Below, in pieces: positions 24,961 to 42,375 of a stretch of DNA of 64,000 nucleotides (its first letter is position 1; each line of letters opens with the position of its first letter). The notes under the pieces are model-generated. The model had not been told where the DNA came from. It searched no databases and worked only from the letters and a program-made list of their open reading frames with translations. This DNA comes from Echiichthys vipera. Its lineage: Eukaryota > Chordata > Actinopteri > Perciformes > Trachinidae. The DNA lies in NCBI GenBank assembly GCA_963691815.1, contig OY829659.1, forward strand, positions 13,836,184 through 13,900,183, in the 5' to 3' direction. The position numbers and the translations under genes are program-made.

Positions 24961-25289
24961 CAGTCTGGACATTGTACGCCCCGTCTTGTGCTTGTTGTTT
25001 CATTGTACAGGTAAATGTTGTCATTTTAAGTCTCTGTAGAGAAATTACTCTTTGCCAGCTTTAGCCATCGCATGTCATCAGAACAGCTAACGTTAGCAAG
25101 TTAAAAGCTATCTCTGTGTTTTCTAGAAGCGTCCGCACTCGACTGTTGCCATGGTTACACTGTTTTCCTAAAGACCCCGTCCGGACTCAGAAAAATCCTT
25201 CTGTTGATGTGGCCTTCAAGTCGCATTAAACTTATCTTTAACGTCTCTTTTATGTTGGTAAACAGGTGGATACTTTGATACTTTGCAAG
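24960..25289 (+). promoter_or_regulatory. cfap298: Putative cfap298 promoter and 5' UTR
   Basis: The stretch just upstream of the cfap298 start. A donor-like acag/gtaaat at 25010-25011 and an acceptor ttggtaaacag ending at 25265 suggest one untranslated first exon ending near 25011 and the start codon in exon 2. No TATA box is evident. Inference from splice consensus only. Confidence 0.4.
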
Positions 25290-27847
25290 ATGGTCCAGCT
25301 GCATGTGAAGCGTGGAGATGAGAGTCAGTTTCTTTTCAACACCACTGTGGACTCGCCTCTGGAGACGGTGATCCAGCAGATTACAAACATTTACAACGGG
25401 AGACTCAAAGTGGACAGAATATGTTCAGGTGAACAAGACACAGCCTACACACTGCTTTCTGTACACACCGTGTAGGAGGCAGTGGAAGAAGTACTCAGAG
25501 CTTTTGCTGAAGTAGAAGTAGTAATACCACACTGTAGAAATACTCTGTTACAAGTAAAAGTCCTGCATTCAAAATGGTACTTGGTAAAAGTACAAACGTA
25601 TAAGCATCAAAATGTATTTCAACTACTAAGAACTCATTTTGCAGAATGGACCATTTCAGAATAGTATATCCGTTTATAATTATTGATAGATAAATGTAAA
25701 TATCACTTTAATGTTGCAGCTGAAAAAATTGGGGCTGACTTTATTTACTTTATATACTACTGTGCAGCTTTATCTATCTAACAATATATGTTTTTTTAAT
25801 TTGTTGATAATAGTTTGTATTAATAATCTGAATCTGTAGAGTAACTAAAGTTACCAAATAAATGTAGTGGAGTAAAAACTACAATATTTCCTCTGAAATG
25901 TAGTGGAGTAGAAGTATAAAGTAGCATAAGATGGAATTACTCAAGTAAAGTACAAGTAGTTCAGAATGTTACTTAAGTACAGTACTGACAGTACAGATGT
26001 AAATGTACGTAGTTACTTTACACAACTGGTAGGATGAGAAGCTTGACTGCAGACTGCTCTCACATCATGCTTTATTTTTACTGGGTAACTGCTTTTTGGC
26101 AAAATAAAACTAGCCTGGCTTAACAGATATAAAGCAGAGACAAAAATGTTTAGGTTTTAACTACATTGCAGCACTTGAATTATTTCAGGAATCATTGGCA
26201 TTGACTTGCTTGGTCATTTATGTATACCCTCAGAGATCCCAGAGCTGGCGGACCACGGCATCACACTGCCACCCAACATGCAGGGGCTGACAGAGGAGCA
26301 GATTGTGGAGCTGAAACTGAAGGATGAATGGGAAGACAAGTGCGTGCCCAGCGGAGGGCCAGTATTTAGGGAGGATGAGATTGGGAGGAGGAACGGACAC
26401 GGTAAGACCATGACTCTTGACTTTAGGCAATGTAGTTTCAAATAACATTCTAAACACCTGCATAACACTATCAGGAAGACAAGTCCTTTGCATGTGGTTG
26501 TAGCTTCTGACTGCAAACTGACATTAAATCCATTTTGTGACTTGCAAATTCTGCAATTAAAGAATGTTAAACATTGTAAGTATGTAATTTCCTTGACCCA
26601 GTTGATTGTGCATCCCTACTGTGAATAAATCCACATCGCTACTATTATAAAAGGGGATGCAACCAAGCATTTCTTTTTAATTTGCTTGAAAAAATGTTTT
26701 AAAATGGTAATTTAATTTCTATACAAGCAGGTAAACTGAAAATTAAAAACATTCTGTTTGGCTTCTTCCAGCTCCAAATGATAAAATGAAAGAGTTGTTG
26801 ATGAAAACCGTGGAAGAGGCAAAGGCACTGATCTCCAGAGTGAGTATTAGTGTTAACACTTAATCTTAATTCTCTTATTCAACAAAGAGTCAATATTTTT
26901 GATTCAGTCTCAACTCTCATCATCTTTCAGAAACAAGTTCAAGCTAACGTTTGTGTCACCATGGAGACAATAAAGGAAGCCATGGATCCCCTAAGGGGTG
27001 CAGTCATGATCGTGTACCCCATGGGATTGCCTCCTTATGACCCTATCAGGATGGAGTTTGAGAACCAGGAAGACCTTTCAGGAACACAGGTAAACAGCTG
27101 AACCTGTGATCAGAGTTTTCTAGAAGCTATTGGCTGATGGCCATAAGAAATTAGTTTTCAGTCGACAACAAAAGCATAAGTTCCTATAGTTACTACTATT
27201 TGGTACATTTGAAGGTAAATCTGTGTTCACTGTTTCCATGATAATATTATTTTTCTCCCTCCATTTCTCTCCATCTGTCTGTCCCTCAGGCATCTCTGCA
27301 GGTGATCACAGAGGATGAGTGCCAGCTATGGTGGGCTGGCAAAGATATGCAGAGGGGGAAAAAACTTCAGGACTACATTGGCAAAAATGAAAAGACGAAG
27401 CTTGTGGTCAAAATCCAAAAGGTGAGAGCCTTTTCCGCCTGTCTGTAGGGAGTATTTTTCATGGTTTATGGCAGGCAGTGTATTTTTGTTGTTCTGAGAA
27501 TAAGTGTAATCCATTTGTTGCCATTCCATTCAGAAAGGGCAGGGGGCACCAGCGAGAGAGCCTCTGATCACTGATGAGCAGCAGAAACAGATGATGATGC
27601 ATCAGTACAGGAGGCAAGAGGAGCTGAAGGTGAGGAACGGCTAAAGAGACAGAACACTCTTGATGCACGCATTAAAAGCCATGTTCCTGTTTGTACTGAA
27701 AGTGCCTTTCTAACCTTCTCCTGGTAACATTTTCAGAAACTGGAGGAGGCGGACGATGATAGCTACCTGGACTCAGAGTGGACAGACAGACAAGCTCTCA
27801 GAAGACAGTTTCAAGGCCTCACAAACATCAAATGGGGACCAAGATAA
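25290..27847 (+). CDS. cfap298: Cilia- and flagella-associated protein 298 (C21orf59/Kurly)
   Basis: Needed for assembly of axonemal dynein arms and for orienting motile cilia; cytoplasmic and ciliary. Coding exons: 25290-25428, 26234-26401, 26772-26839, 26931-27089, 27290-27421, 27534-27629, 27737-27847. The sum is 873 nt, i.e. 290 residues, the same length as the human protein. It starts MVQLHVKRGDESQFL, matching human MVLLHVKRGDESQFL, and keeps LPPNMQGLTEEQIVELKLKD, DKCVPSGGPVF, GAVMIVYPMGLPPYDPIRME, FENQEDLSGTQ, YIGKNEKTK and GQGAPAREP. The start codon is fixed by this N-terminus. Exon 2 uses the acceptor at 26233 because it restores the human length. AATAAA at 28178-28183 is a likely polyadenylation signal. 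It lies 4.4 kb downstream of the synj1 stop on the same strand; convergent with eva1c. Confidence 0.96.
25480..26028. mobile_element. hAT-type non-autonomous element in cfap298 intron 1
   Basis: Starts cagtggaagaagtactcag and ends gtagttactttacacaactg, whose reverse complement also begins cagttg. The sequence between (acaagtaaaagtcctgcatt, aagtacaaacgtataagcat, agtactgacagtacagatgt) belongs to a fish repeat I recognise. Flanking 8-mers are gtaggagg (25472-25479) and gtaggatg (26029-26036), seven of eight identical, fitting the 8-bp target duplication of hAT elements. No transposase frame. Confidence 0.75.
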
Positions 27848-28199
27848 AGACTGCTACCACCTAGATCCCTACCTTCTATCCTCTACAGTTCTATATGCAA
27901 ATGACTGCAATGCCTTATTATCACAATCCTGAAATGAGTTTACTGTCTATGTTATTTGAGATGTTCCAGAGAATACATAGCAAATGCGTTTATATGCCTT
28001 GTAGTGATGTCACATGGAGGCCAATGGCATGATAAACCTGTTTTATTTGAACTGAAAATCAGAGCCCTGTATTCCTTTACCAATTTTTTTCACCCTATTG
28101 TAAAGTTACGTTTTAATTATTTTCATTTTAATTTACTGCACATTGTTATTGTGTGTTTGAAAAAAAAAAAACAATCCAATAAAATTATTTTGTGTGTTA

Positions 28200-28969
28200 A
28201 CATTTAACAATGTTTCAGAGGTAGTGATTCAACTGGAACATAGTGCACGGACAAGGATGCTACACCTTTCCTCTCTTTGTCTCCCATCAGCGGTACGCGC
28301 AGCCAGTCGGTGCTGTTTTGAGGCAGGAAGTTGCCACATACTAGATGCTCGTTCCAACTCTTGTCCCTGCAGGGATGCCGAAGTTGTAGAGTTCAAAGTG
28401 AGAGAGTTTGATTCCAGCGTGTGGAACTGTTGACTCAGTCGATGCAGTGATTCAAAGAGGAGTGTCCGGTTTCAAGGAACACTGCATTAAAAAATATATA
28501 TCCTTTATACGTGTACATATAAAGGATCATTCAACTGTTTATATATTCAATACAGATAGCTCTATAAAGAGACTAATGTAGTGGCTGGAACACTATACTT
28601 TTGGGCTATGGTATGAACAGATAGAAATTTTAACGGCCACTTATGTAGTTGTACACTAATGGGCCTATGTTGTTATGGAAGATAACACAGATTTGTCTAT
28701 GACTAAAGAGCTTCATTATGGAGTTAAACCTAAGGCGTAGGGGGTGAGAGCAAGTGTGTTTGGTAGTCCCTTTAGACAAACTGTAGGTGTTGATGACAGA
28801 TCACGTTCCCTGGTCTTTGGTTTATAGTGATAATAGATCTGTTATCCCCTTAAGGAATAATCAGTACAGATATAGTAACCAACATTAGACATGTAAACAA
28901 AATATCAAAGGTAATCAAAATGGTTTCTTTTGTAAAAAAGGAAAAAAAAATGTTTTCCTGTTAAATGGT
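28200..28969. other. Convergent intergenic interval, cfap298 to eva1c
   Basis: No gene seen. It contains a small self-complementary segment (atatatcctttatacgtgta followed by catataaaggat near 28493-28527). AATAAA on the minus strand at 28970-28975 may end eva1c transcripts. Confidence 0.4.
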
Positions 28970-29464
28970 TTTATTATGGTGAGTTTTTCCTAATCTTAAT
29001 TAAGCGTCTAAGGATACAGGGTGCTGTATGCTGTACAGATATGTTGGCTACAAATATGAAAAATGGACTTGATCTGAATGAACGTTGCAGCTGTGTGTCT
29101 TCTGTCAAGATCAGGGATTTTGGTCTTTAATAAACTGTATTTCAACCTGAAATCCAAACTTCATTTGCCGATGGATGTGAATAAAAACTCAAACTTAAAA
29201 CAATTACAGAATTTATGTGTACACCCATTTTACAGCATTAAACCCTGTTTATAACCCCTTTACAAAATGCTAATACTGCATTTTCACCAAAACATTACGT
29301 TCTTCACAAACTGAGCTGCAAAAACGGCAGTACACAACAAATTTCACAATGTATTTATATAAATATATATATATAACATTCTTGTTTTGTTAATCATCAA
29401 AGGCTGAGAGCTGCTGCAGGGAATCCTGTAAGGTGCCGAACAGCAACCATGTGTCACAGTTCAG

Positions 29465-34817
<5,353 letters not shown>

Positions 34818-37470
34818 CCCCTGTTTCTGAGATCATATTAAAGAGACTCGGAAATTCTCTGCAGGCTGCAGGACTTCCTGAAAAGCCCGTACAAAACGCG
34901 TCATCTCCTTATAGCCTCTGCGCACTGATTAGAAAGTATAGGCAGAGAAAGCCACCGCTTCATCCGTCCATCCGTCTTCCTTATCCCTGATGAAGAAGCC
35001 CAAAACAGCGCCGGTGTGCTGGGGAATAAGAGCAGCCCCCTGTCCCCACTCTGCAGCAATGGACCACAGAGGAGGTTAGAAATAGCAGCTGCGCAACAAG
35101 TTGGTCCAAACTTGACAGACGAGGTGATCAACCCGACGTGTGGTCACACTCCTGCAGTCCGACTCCCCTTCTGTTTCAACTATAGGTTCCAACGCTGCAG
35201 ATTTGTGAATAGATGCATGTGGAAAACTGAAAGCGACTTACAGTAACAGCTGTGCGGGAATTGTGGTGTGGGCGTGGCAGATAAAACTATTTTAAAGGGG
35301 AGAGAGGGGCAATGGTATGACGCACTGGCATGTTGACTTTCTGGATTATGGCAGAATGCTTTCATTCTGTGAGGTTTCTCCTTTGCTTCTTTTCTCTTCC
35401 TTACATCCCACTAGAAACTGAGGAATTTGAATGTTTTATGTCATAACTAACGGGGTGAATTGGTTTAATAACCATTCTGCCCTATACAGCCACAGTGCAG
35501 TAACTATATGGGAAAAAATTAATATATATTTTACTGTCAAAATAAGTGACTATTTGGCACATTGATGATGGATTATCATGCTTTACCTTTTTTCCAAATC
35601 TATCCATATTTTCAGGCCAAAAACTGTGCAGAAATCATGTTATTAGTGATTTTGTAGTTAATGCACTTGGGCTTTGTAGGACGGTGTTCCTCTCTGCCTT
35701 TTCATTTGATTTATTGTTTCTGTCATTTGTTGGATTTTAACATGTGCAAATAAAAGAAAACTCAAACACCTGTTTCAGATAGCTGTAGGTCTATTTGACT
35801 TAGATTTGTTTTAATCTGATATTGGCCTCATCATCTATCTATTTATGGAAGATAGTCTTTCCCGTGCAAAATGAATAATGTAGTCATTGTAATGACTAAT
35901 GTAATCATCATGTAAACAAGAAGAGAGGAATACTTAACACAGACCTGGAAGACAAGGAGAAATGCTACAAAAAAAAAAACACTTTTCAAAAAATACTTTT
36001 CTTCAAGAAAGCAACCCTCAAATTAGAAGGCAAAGATAGCCAGATATAGTGACCAAAAATAGACATAGTGTAAATTATTCTTTGTGTGTGTGTGTGTCCC
36101 AAGTTGACTTTCAGTGGATTGATATTTTGATTCTGTTTCTTTTCATAAACTGCTGTTAGCCTAACCACCGTGCCTTTGAATGAAGCAGGGGGCCTACTGG
36201 GTAAATTGCTCCCCCGGCCCACATCCATGACCCACTCCATGGTAACGGGTCGATCTACATGTCAGGCTGCAGCGCAGACCTACAACAGTCAAACTGACAG
36301 AGACGTTCTGGGTCTCCCCGCTCAGCTCCAATGGTGGAAGACTGACAGGGGGAGGAACTGAGAGGTGATATTTTGCATACAAACTGGACAACAGGCCCCC
36401 TAGTTGCCTCCATTATCTGTACTTTAGCTTTATGCACCCAGGGAGTGGCTCCAAAACCCCTTTCATGTGCTGTTATCCCTCCAAAGCCTGTGGAATTTTG
36501 TTGTCAAACTGAACAATTTTCCTGCACTTTGTTGTTAAGGTAAGATTCAGCCTTGTATTGGACAAAAAAAGTGAGTCACGGAGTAAATGTAAGCAACTCT
36601 TAACATGATTATTCATGTTTTGAGGTATGATTATAAGTTCTGAAATATGTATAGTCTTATGGAAACCTACAGAAATAAGAATTAGAAAAAATGTCATTTG
36701 TCAGCAATCTACAATTCCAGTTAATTACTGGATGTCTTTCCACTTAAGTTATAAGTTAGAAATGACATACAAGTATAATATGTATACCATAATACAACTA
36801 TTAGTGTTCATGTTATTTAAAATAAAAATCTTTAAAAGATGCAGTACAGACAACCTAAAACATATCGTGGGTAAAGATCCATATGCATCTGTCATGCAAA
36901 CTCAGATCAGAGCAAAATCCTCACATGGCATGTTGTTCAAACTTGTTCAGTTTGGGGACACAGCCCCTCAATTAGAGAGCAGAGAGACTAGAACATAAAG
37001 ACAAAACATTTGATTAGTTTTAATGATGTTTTGTCACAAACAGGAAGAGGGAGAGATAAACTGATTAGGTCAAGTAAATATCTCCATTTTACATTTTTTC
37101 CCTTGATTGTGACACAAATCAAAATATTTGAAGTTTTCTTTTAAAGCACAATTCTTTCAAAGGAATCAGCTGTGGAGAAACACACATTTCCAGTAGGGTG
37201 TGGGGTGTGTGTTTGTGTGTGTGTGTGTGTGGGGTGGGGTGGGGTGGGGGGGGGGGGTTGCTTTATCTACTTTGAACATTCAAAAGAAGGTCAGGGATTG
37301 TTGTGTGATTTGTAGAAACAATGTTAAAATCCAGAAAGACAGATTGCCAGAGGGAGCCGTTTCAACTTGAACTCCCCAAACTAATACCTCACGGCTCAAA
37401 AGGTCTTCAGAAGCAGACAGGGGTTGGCTGTCGCAACACACGCAAGAAGTCACCATGGCATAGAAACAAT
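34818..37470. other. Interval upstream of eva1c to the end of haus1, no gene recognised
   Basis: 34818-35260 is likely eva1c promoter and 5' UTR on the minus strand. Beyond that, 35.3-37.2 kb is AT-rich, with a modest GC-richer block at 36170-36440 that has no recognisable coding frame. I looked specifically for MRAP (one membrane helix, tyrosine-rich N-terminus) and URB1-like frames, which sit here in human, and found none. A G-rich tract is noted separately. Confidence 0.5.
37197..37260. repeat. TG then GGGGT/poly-G tract
   Basis: (TG)n runs into three ggggt units and 13 consecutive G. Four or more G runs on the plus strand make this a candidate G-quadruplex. It lies about 280 bp downstream of the haus1 stop. 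Confidence 0.9.
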
Positions 37471-37473
37471 TCC

Positions 37474-37479
37474 TTTATT
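37474..37479 (-). terminator. haus1: Polyadenylation signal for haus1
   Basis: tttatt on the plus strand is AATAAA on the minus strand, 62 bp past the haus1 stop codon. This gives a very short 3' UTR. Confidence 0.6.
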
Positions 37480-37540
37480 ATTTTTCAAACGGAGAGGTAA
37501 CAGCCGAAAAACACATACGATTTTACCGTTACAAACATCT

Positions 37541-40500
37541 TCACTTGAAATCCATATTCTTCTCAAGTTGTGAATCAATTGCGGCCTGTAGTTGAGAAAA
37601 CACAAAAAATAAAACGTAATCAACCACGCCTAATCCATCCATTGATGAATAAACCGTTGAGATACTCACCAATTCCCTTTTCGCTTCTTCTATTTTCACT
37701 TGCGCAAGAGATGGGCTCTGTTGTGGTTTAGGAGATGAAAACATTTCATAAGGTCAAATACAGAATCATAAAGTTGTTTCCAAATAGCTAAATGGGATTC
37801 ATCCAGTTCTGTCAAGCTGGTTTCATTAAGTCAAATTTACACACATACAAATTTATTTAATATCAGTTCAACAATAAAAATATTTAGGATGTGAAAGCAA
37901 TTGTTGGACTGTTACGAGAAAAACAAACGTACTGGGCTTAAGTCCATGTAAGGCTCCAGTTTCTTTTTCAAGGGAATTATTTCTTGTTTCAGGGTGCTGA
38001 CTTCCTACAGGGAGAAAAACAAGATGATGCGTTTTAAACCCTGACAGCAGAAAGGGTTACCATGACATTACCAGGATGCTCGACTGTGTAACAGCTGAAA
38101 TTACCTCAGAGAGCTGCACAATAGCCTGGTGGGTGATAGACTTGTCCATGTTTCTGGATACAAGTTGAGCCTGCAGGATTGATAGAAGAAAACAGCAAAC
38201 CAAGCTCCATCACAGAGCTCTATCATGACTTCTGCTGCATCACTGTAAACATCTTCTCCTGACAACGGGCATTAACTGTCCTGACCTGTCCGCAGCATCA
38301 CCTCTGTGCTCTGAGGACTCATGCACCACAGAGCGCCTCCCTGAGTGTCACACACTCACCAATGTCAGTAGCCATAAACCCAGAATTTGTATTTTAAAAT
38401 GTGGAATACCGAATTCACAGTACAAGAATTTAACAGTGCAATACTCTGGCATGAATACTCATGTATACATTTCATCACTTGTTTAAACTGGCTTTTGTCT
38501 CATTTGTAATTTTGTGTTTTTAAATCTTTTTTTTATTGTATTCCAGCGGTATTTATTTTTTGCTTGCTTATTTTACCTTGTCTTATTTTAACAATTTTAT
38601 CATGTGAAGCACTTTGTGACTTTGTCTGTAAAAGGTGCTATATCAAATAAACATATTATTATTATAATTCTTTATACTATTCTTGCATTTTAACAAATAT
38701 TGTAGCATACTTTTTTTTTTTTACACATTTATTATTTGTATATATTGTTATTATGTAATATAACACACATATTGTACATACTTATTTCTTATAATTTCTT
38801 TAATATTTCTATAATCTATTCTAGAATGAGAGCAACTGCACACAATCCAATTTTCTCGCGGAGATCGATAAAGATTTTTAACCCGAGGCAGTAACTTGAG
38901 GTCCACAGTCTGTCTTCCTGAAGGAAATAAAAGTGGTCACTCCACAGAGGAAAGAACTCTGCACACCAGCTGATTATTTGCTATTTGTCAGAGAGCATTT
39001 TCTGCACCCTTGGTGCCATTTTTAGAAGCATGACGGGGAGTGGCAAAATGATTAAGCTATGAATCAATATATCTGCATAACCTATTACATATAAACATCA
39101 ATTTTAGCACCCTAAAGTTTGTGTTATTTCCCATTGCTATATACTGGGAGGGTCTTCTAGAAGATTCTCCTAATTGTTCCCTTCTAACTGAGGATTTTAA
39201 TGCCATTGGTTGTTTGATTTTCATGTTTTCTTACCGGTGGCTGAGGACAATAATTGATGCCTCTTCAGGCTGCATAGAAAGTTGTCATTAGTACAATTTT
39301 GCTTGATTTTCTAACCCAGAGCAAACCTCCTGCTAAGATATTAATATTTAAACAGGATGGAATGTAACACATTATATATCTGGGTATTTTTCACCTTATC
39401 ATTTTCAATAGCAGTATATTGTACCATTTTTACCCACTTCAATCTGTTCATCTCCTGGGCACTGCCGAGGTGCTGTTGAGCAAGGCACCGAACCCCCAAC
39501 TGCTCAGGGCGCTGATCACTGGCAGCCCCCTCACTCTAACATCTCTGCTTAATTGCATGTATAGGTCGTGTCTGTGCATGTGTGTATTTCGGGCCTGTGT
39601 GTGTAACATGATTAATAATAAGAGTGAAAAAATTCACTTTCCCCGTTGCGGGATAAATAAAGTAATTCTTCTTCTTCAATCCACTTTGCAGCCATTAAAT
39701 ACAGGTATAACACCACAACATACCTCTGCCCTCTCCCGCCTGCTGCTGAGCTCTTTATCCTTTGCCGATACAAAATCCATGTTGAGCAGTCTTTCCTCTG
39801 CTTTAGCGTTCTCCACTGACTGTGATTTGACAGTTTTACTGATATCCCTGAAGACAATTAAGAACACTGATTAGGGATGATGCAGAGTATGCAGCTTATG
39901 TCTGTTGTAACATGATGTACCTACACACAGTATGTCACAGCCCAGGAGTCATGACTGTGTGTATGTTTTTACTATAGCAATGGTACAAAGCCTTAGTAAT
40001 ATCAACGTGTCAAAGTCATAATCCTCTGCATCCGTGTTCTTACTCCTGTAAATTGCTTCGCAGCACCATCGTAGCAGCTAGTCTCTCTCTGAGGGCTCTG
40101 AGTTCCCTCTCAAGTCTCCTGTTTGACTTCTCTTCTTCCAGCAGTCCGTTGGTGAGGTTGTTCACTGCTGGCATAAAGCTAAGACAAGACATAAGAGTCC
40201 AGCGGTAACTTTTCACATCTTTGAACAAAGAAACTACCGACTACAAAATAGTAGCAGTAAACAGACTTCTAAAAGCCCAACGACATTGTACCTGCCCAGC
40301 GATGTGTCTCTGACTCCAAGCACCATGGCAGTGTCCACTAAAGCAGACAAGTAGTCAGCGGCAGGCTTTGACAAACTTGCACCGGACAGGCCAACCCCTT
40401 GTAGAAGAACATCACGGAGATGAGCACCTAGACGGAGGAAAAACAAACATTGAGTTCTGTGAAAATGCTTTGAAGACCTTGTGATGTGAATTATTGGACT

Positions 40501-41024
40501 GTCTTACTCTTGATTCATACTACTGTATCTAGATGTTATTATCATGGACACTGTGACTTGCTGCTGCATAGAGGAATTATTGGATCTCTGTAAATCATAA
40601 ATAAGTCACTGTGGGATCTAGACCTACTGTATACGGAAGGTGTCTTGAGATAACTTTTGTTCATCATCGTCTGTTATGATTTGGCTTACCGACTACAACT
40701 CACTTCACATCAAAACTGTTAGCAGTGGGAATTTCAGTCTCACACCTTCAGCCTGATACTCTGATGCTTTCTGTCTGAGGTCTTCTGTGAGGAGAGCTGT
40801 GTCCCTGCACCGGGCTTCGCTGGTCTGTGCCAGCTGGTGCAGGATGTCCACCGTCCTTGTGTTGACCTCAAAGTGTGGCACCGGCTGATCCCCAAACACT
40901 GTACTGAGCCAGCTGTTCACCTGAGGGTCGACATGAAACAGGAGGGTAAACAAACGCCAACGGCAGTCACAGCATTAACTTACGAAGTCAAATTGAACAT
41001 TACCGTCTTTATTTTCTCACACAT
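37541..41024 (-). CDS. haus1: HAUS augmin-like complex subunit 1
   Basis: Coiled-coil subunit of augmin, which recruits gamma-tubulin to spindle microtubules for branching nucleation. Exons in transcript order: 41024-41004, 40920-40746, 40427-40292, 40178-40044, 39847-39724, 38170-38105, 38004-37933, 37717-37670, 37585-37541; 273 residues, human 278. Matching blocks run the full length: VNSWLSTVFGDQPVPHFEVN, LRQKASEYQAEG, DYLSALVDTAMVLGVRDTSL, FMPAVNNLTNGL, LLNMDFVSAKDKEL, MDKSITHQAIVQLSE, IIPLKKKLEPYMDL and SPSLAQVKIEEAKREL. The first coding exon has only seven codons (MCEKIKT); its start is the least certain point. It is divergent from mis18a. The intron 39723-38171 holds two fish retroposon tails. 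Confidence 0.94.
38450..38665 (+). repeat. Retroposon 3' tail in a haus1 intron
   Basis: Ends gtgaagcactttgtgacttt, gtaaaaggtgctatatcaaa, taaacatattattattat, the typical 3' end of a fish LINE/SINE family, inserted opposite to haus1 transcription. The 5' limit is unclear. Confidence 0.55.
39430..39672 (+). repeat. SINE-like repeat in a haus1 intron
   Basis: Contains gctgttgagcaaggcaccga, acccccaactgctcagggcg and the tail cactttccccgttgcgggat then aaataaagtaattcttcttc. This is a common fish short retroposon. Its tail ends about 50 bp from the donor of haus1 exon 39847-39724. Confidence 0.65.
40575..40690 (+). repeat. Non-LTR/SINE-like 3' tail (copy 2)
   Basis: Shares ctgtaaatcataaataa, gacctactgtat, gtgtcttgagataacttttg and gttatgatttggc with the element at 24500-24784, same orientation. 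Antisense within a haus1 intron. Confidence 0.65.
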
Positions 41025-41607
41025 GACGAATGAAAGGGCAGCAGAAACCACAGCAACTACTGTAAGCTTCCTAAAAGGGTGAAGTGGTCCCGACCTGGAG
41101 CTAGAAAACGACAACAGTGGCTTCGCGCCCCCGATTTCATTCTAGTCAACTTCCTGCTTATCCGCCAATGAGAAGGCGAGGCAACGTCCTCGCTACTTTT
41201 TTATTTTTTTATTTTTTAAACAACCAAAATTTATATATTTTTTGATTAAACAAAAATGACAAAAATGGTAACTGGTTGAATAATTTAAAAGAAAAACAGA
41301 TGACAAATTACGTAAATACAAAACAAGAAAGCTGCTATTACGTCTTTCCGGTTCACGTTCCCTTTTGGCTACCAAAGATGAAGATTAGATCAAGATAGCT
41401 CACGTCGGTTCCCATTCAAGAATTAAATCAGTCTGGGTCTTAAATTATGAGAAACTGTTTTTGAAATAACCACTGAACAATTCATTTTTTCTCCACAACT
41501 TTATTTTCAAAATCTTGCAAACATCACGTGACACACAATTCACACATATATATATATATGCTTTATATACTGTAAAGCAAATATATATATATATATATAC
41601 ACATTAT

Positions 41608-41661
<54 letters not shown>

Positions 41662-42375
41662 TTTATATACTGTAAAGCAAATATATATATTATATACATG
41701 TATATATATATATATATATATACACACAAGTATATATATATATATATATATATACGTATATAGCCCTATCAGTGCCTATATGAAAGCCACGATACCCCCT
41801 TTGAAATAGTCACTTTGTTTTTGCTTTACAGTCTGAAATGATAATACGTTAAAAAAAGTTTTTTATAGCGTGATTTTATTTACTTGAAAACACAATAAGG
41901 AAAAAATAGCGTAAATAAATGATAAAAACAAATAGAAAATTGAAAGGTAGGCTATGCAGTCCCATTATCTTGAAAATCGTGTAGTATACCAGCTGTATAA
42001 GTATTTTTCTCCTTATTAATTTGTCATATTCTGTTCCTGCTGTGACAAAAGAATTTCCCCGTCTGCGGGACATTAAAGGTTTTCTGATTTTGATTTCTGA
42101 ATAATTTGAATGGACTCAAAATAATTCCGAAAGTCAATTCCGAAATGAGATTTTGAAAATTTAGTCAGGGATGTGAAATTTTCCAGGTAGAATTTTATTT
42201 GGTTGACAATCCACTGTATTGTTTTGTTTTGGTTTTCATGGTTCGTACGTATATATCCATGGGCTCGCCTCTAACATACGAAAGCGGAGGTACACAAAAA
42301 ATAATCTCGCGTCGTTTGGTCACTTCCGGGTTCTCTTCGATGTCAACAACCCGCGTAAGTTCGAAACAGTTTGTT
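41025..42375. promoter_or_regulatory. Divergent interval between haus1 and mis18a
   Basis: The two start codons face away from each other 1.35 kb apart. CG-rich sequence lies next to each start (about 41085-41200 and 42290-42420), separated by a (TA)n-rich core. A retroposon tail (acaaaagaatttccccgtct, cattaaaggttttctgattt) lies at about 42000-42092. Whether there is one shared or two separate promoters cannot be decided here. Confidence 0.5.
41541..41762. repeat. (TA)n array with two copies of a palindromic segment
   Basis: Alternating TA with the 19-mer gctttatatactgtaaagc occurring at about 41561 and 41659, each followed by a TA tract and acattatatacatg/attatatacatg. The 19-mer is itself an imperfect inverted repeat. 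Confidence 0.9.

Noticed and set aside
42199..42375. Upstream in-frame Met extending mis18a by 59 codons
   Set aside because: The extension has no similarity to MIS18A and runs through likely promoter sequence; Met at 42376 or 42394 is more plausible.
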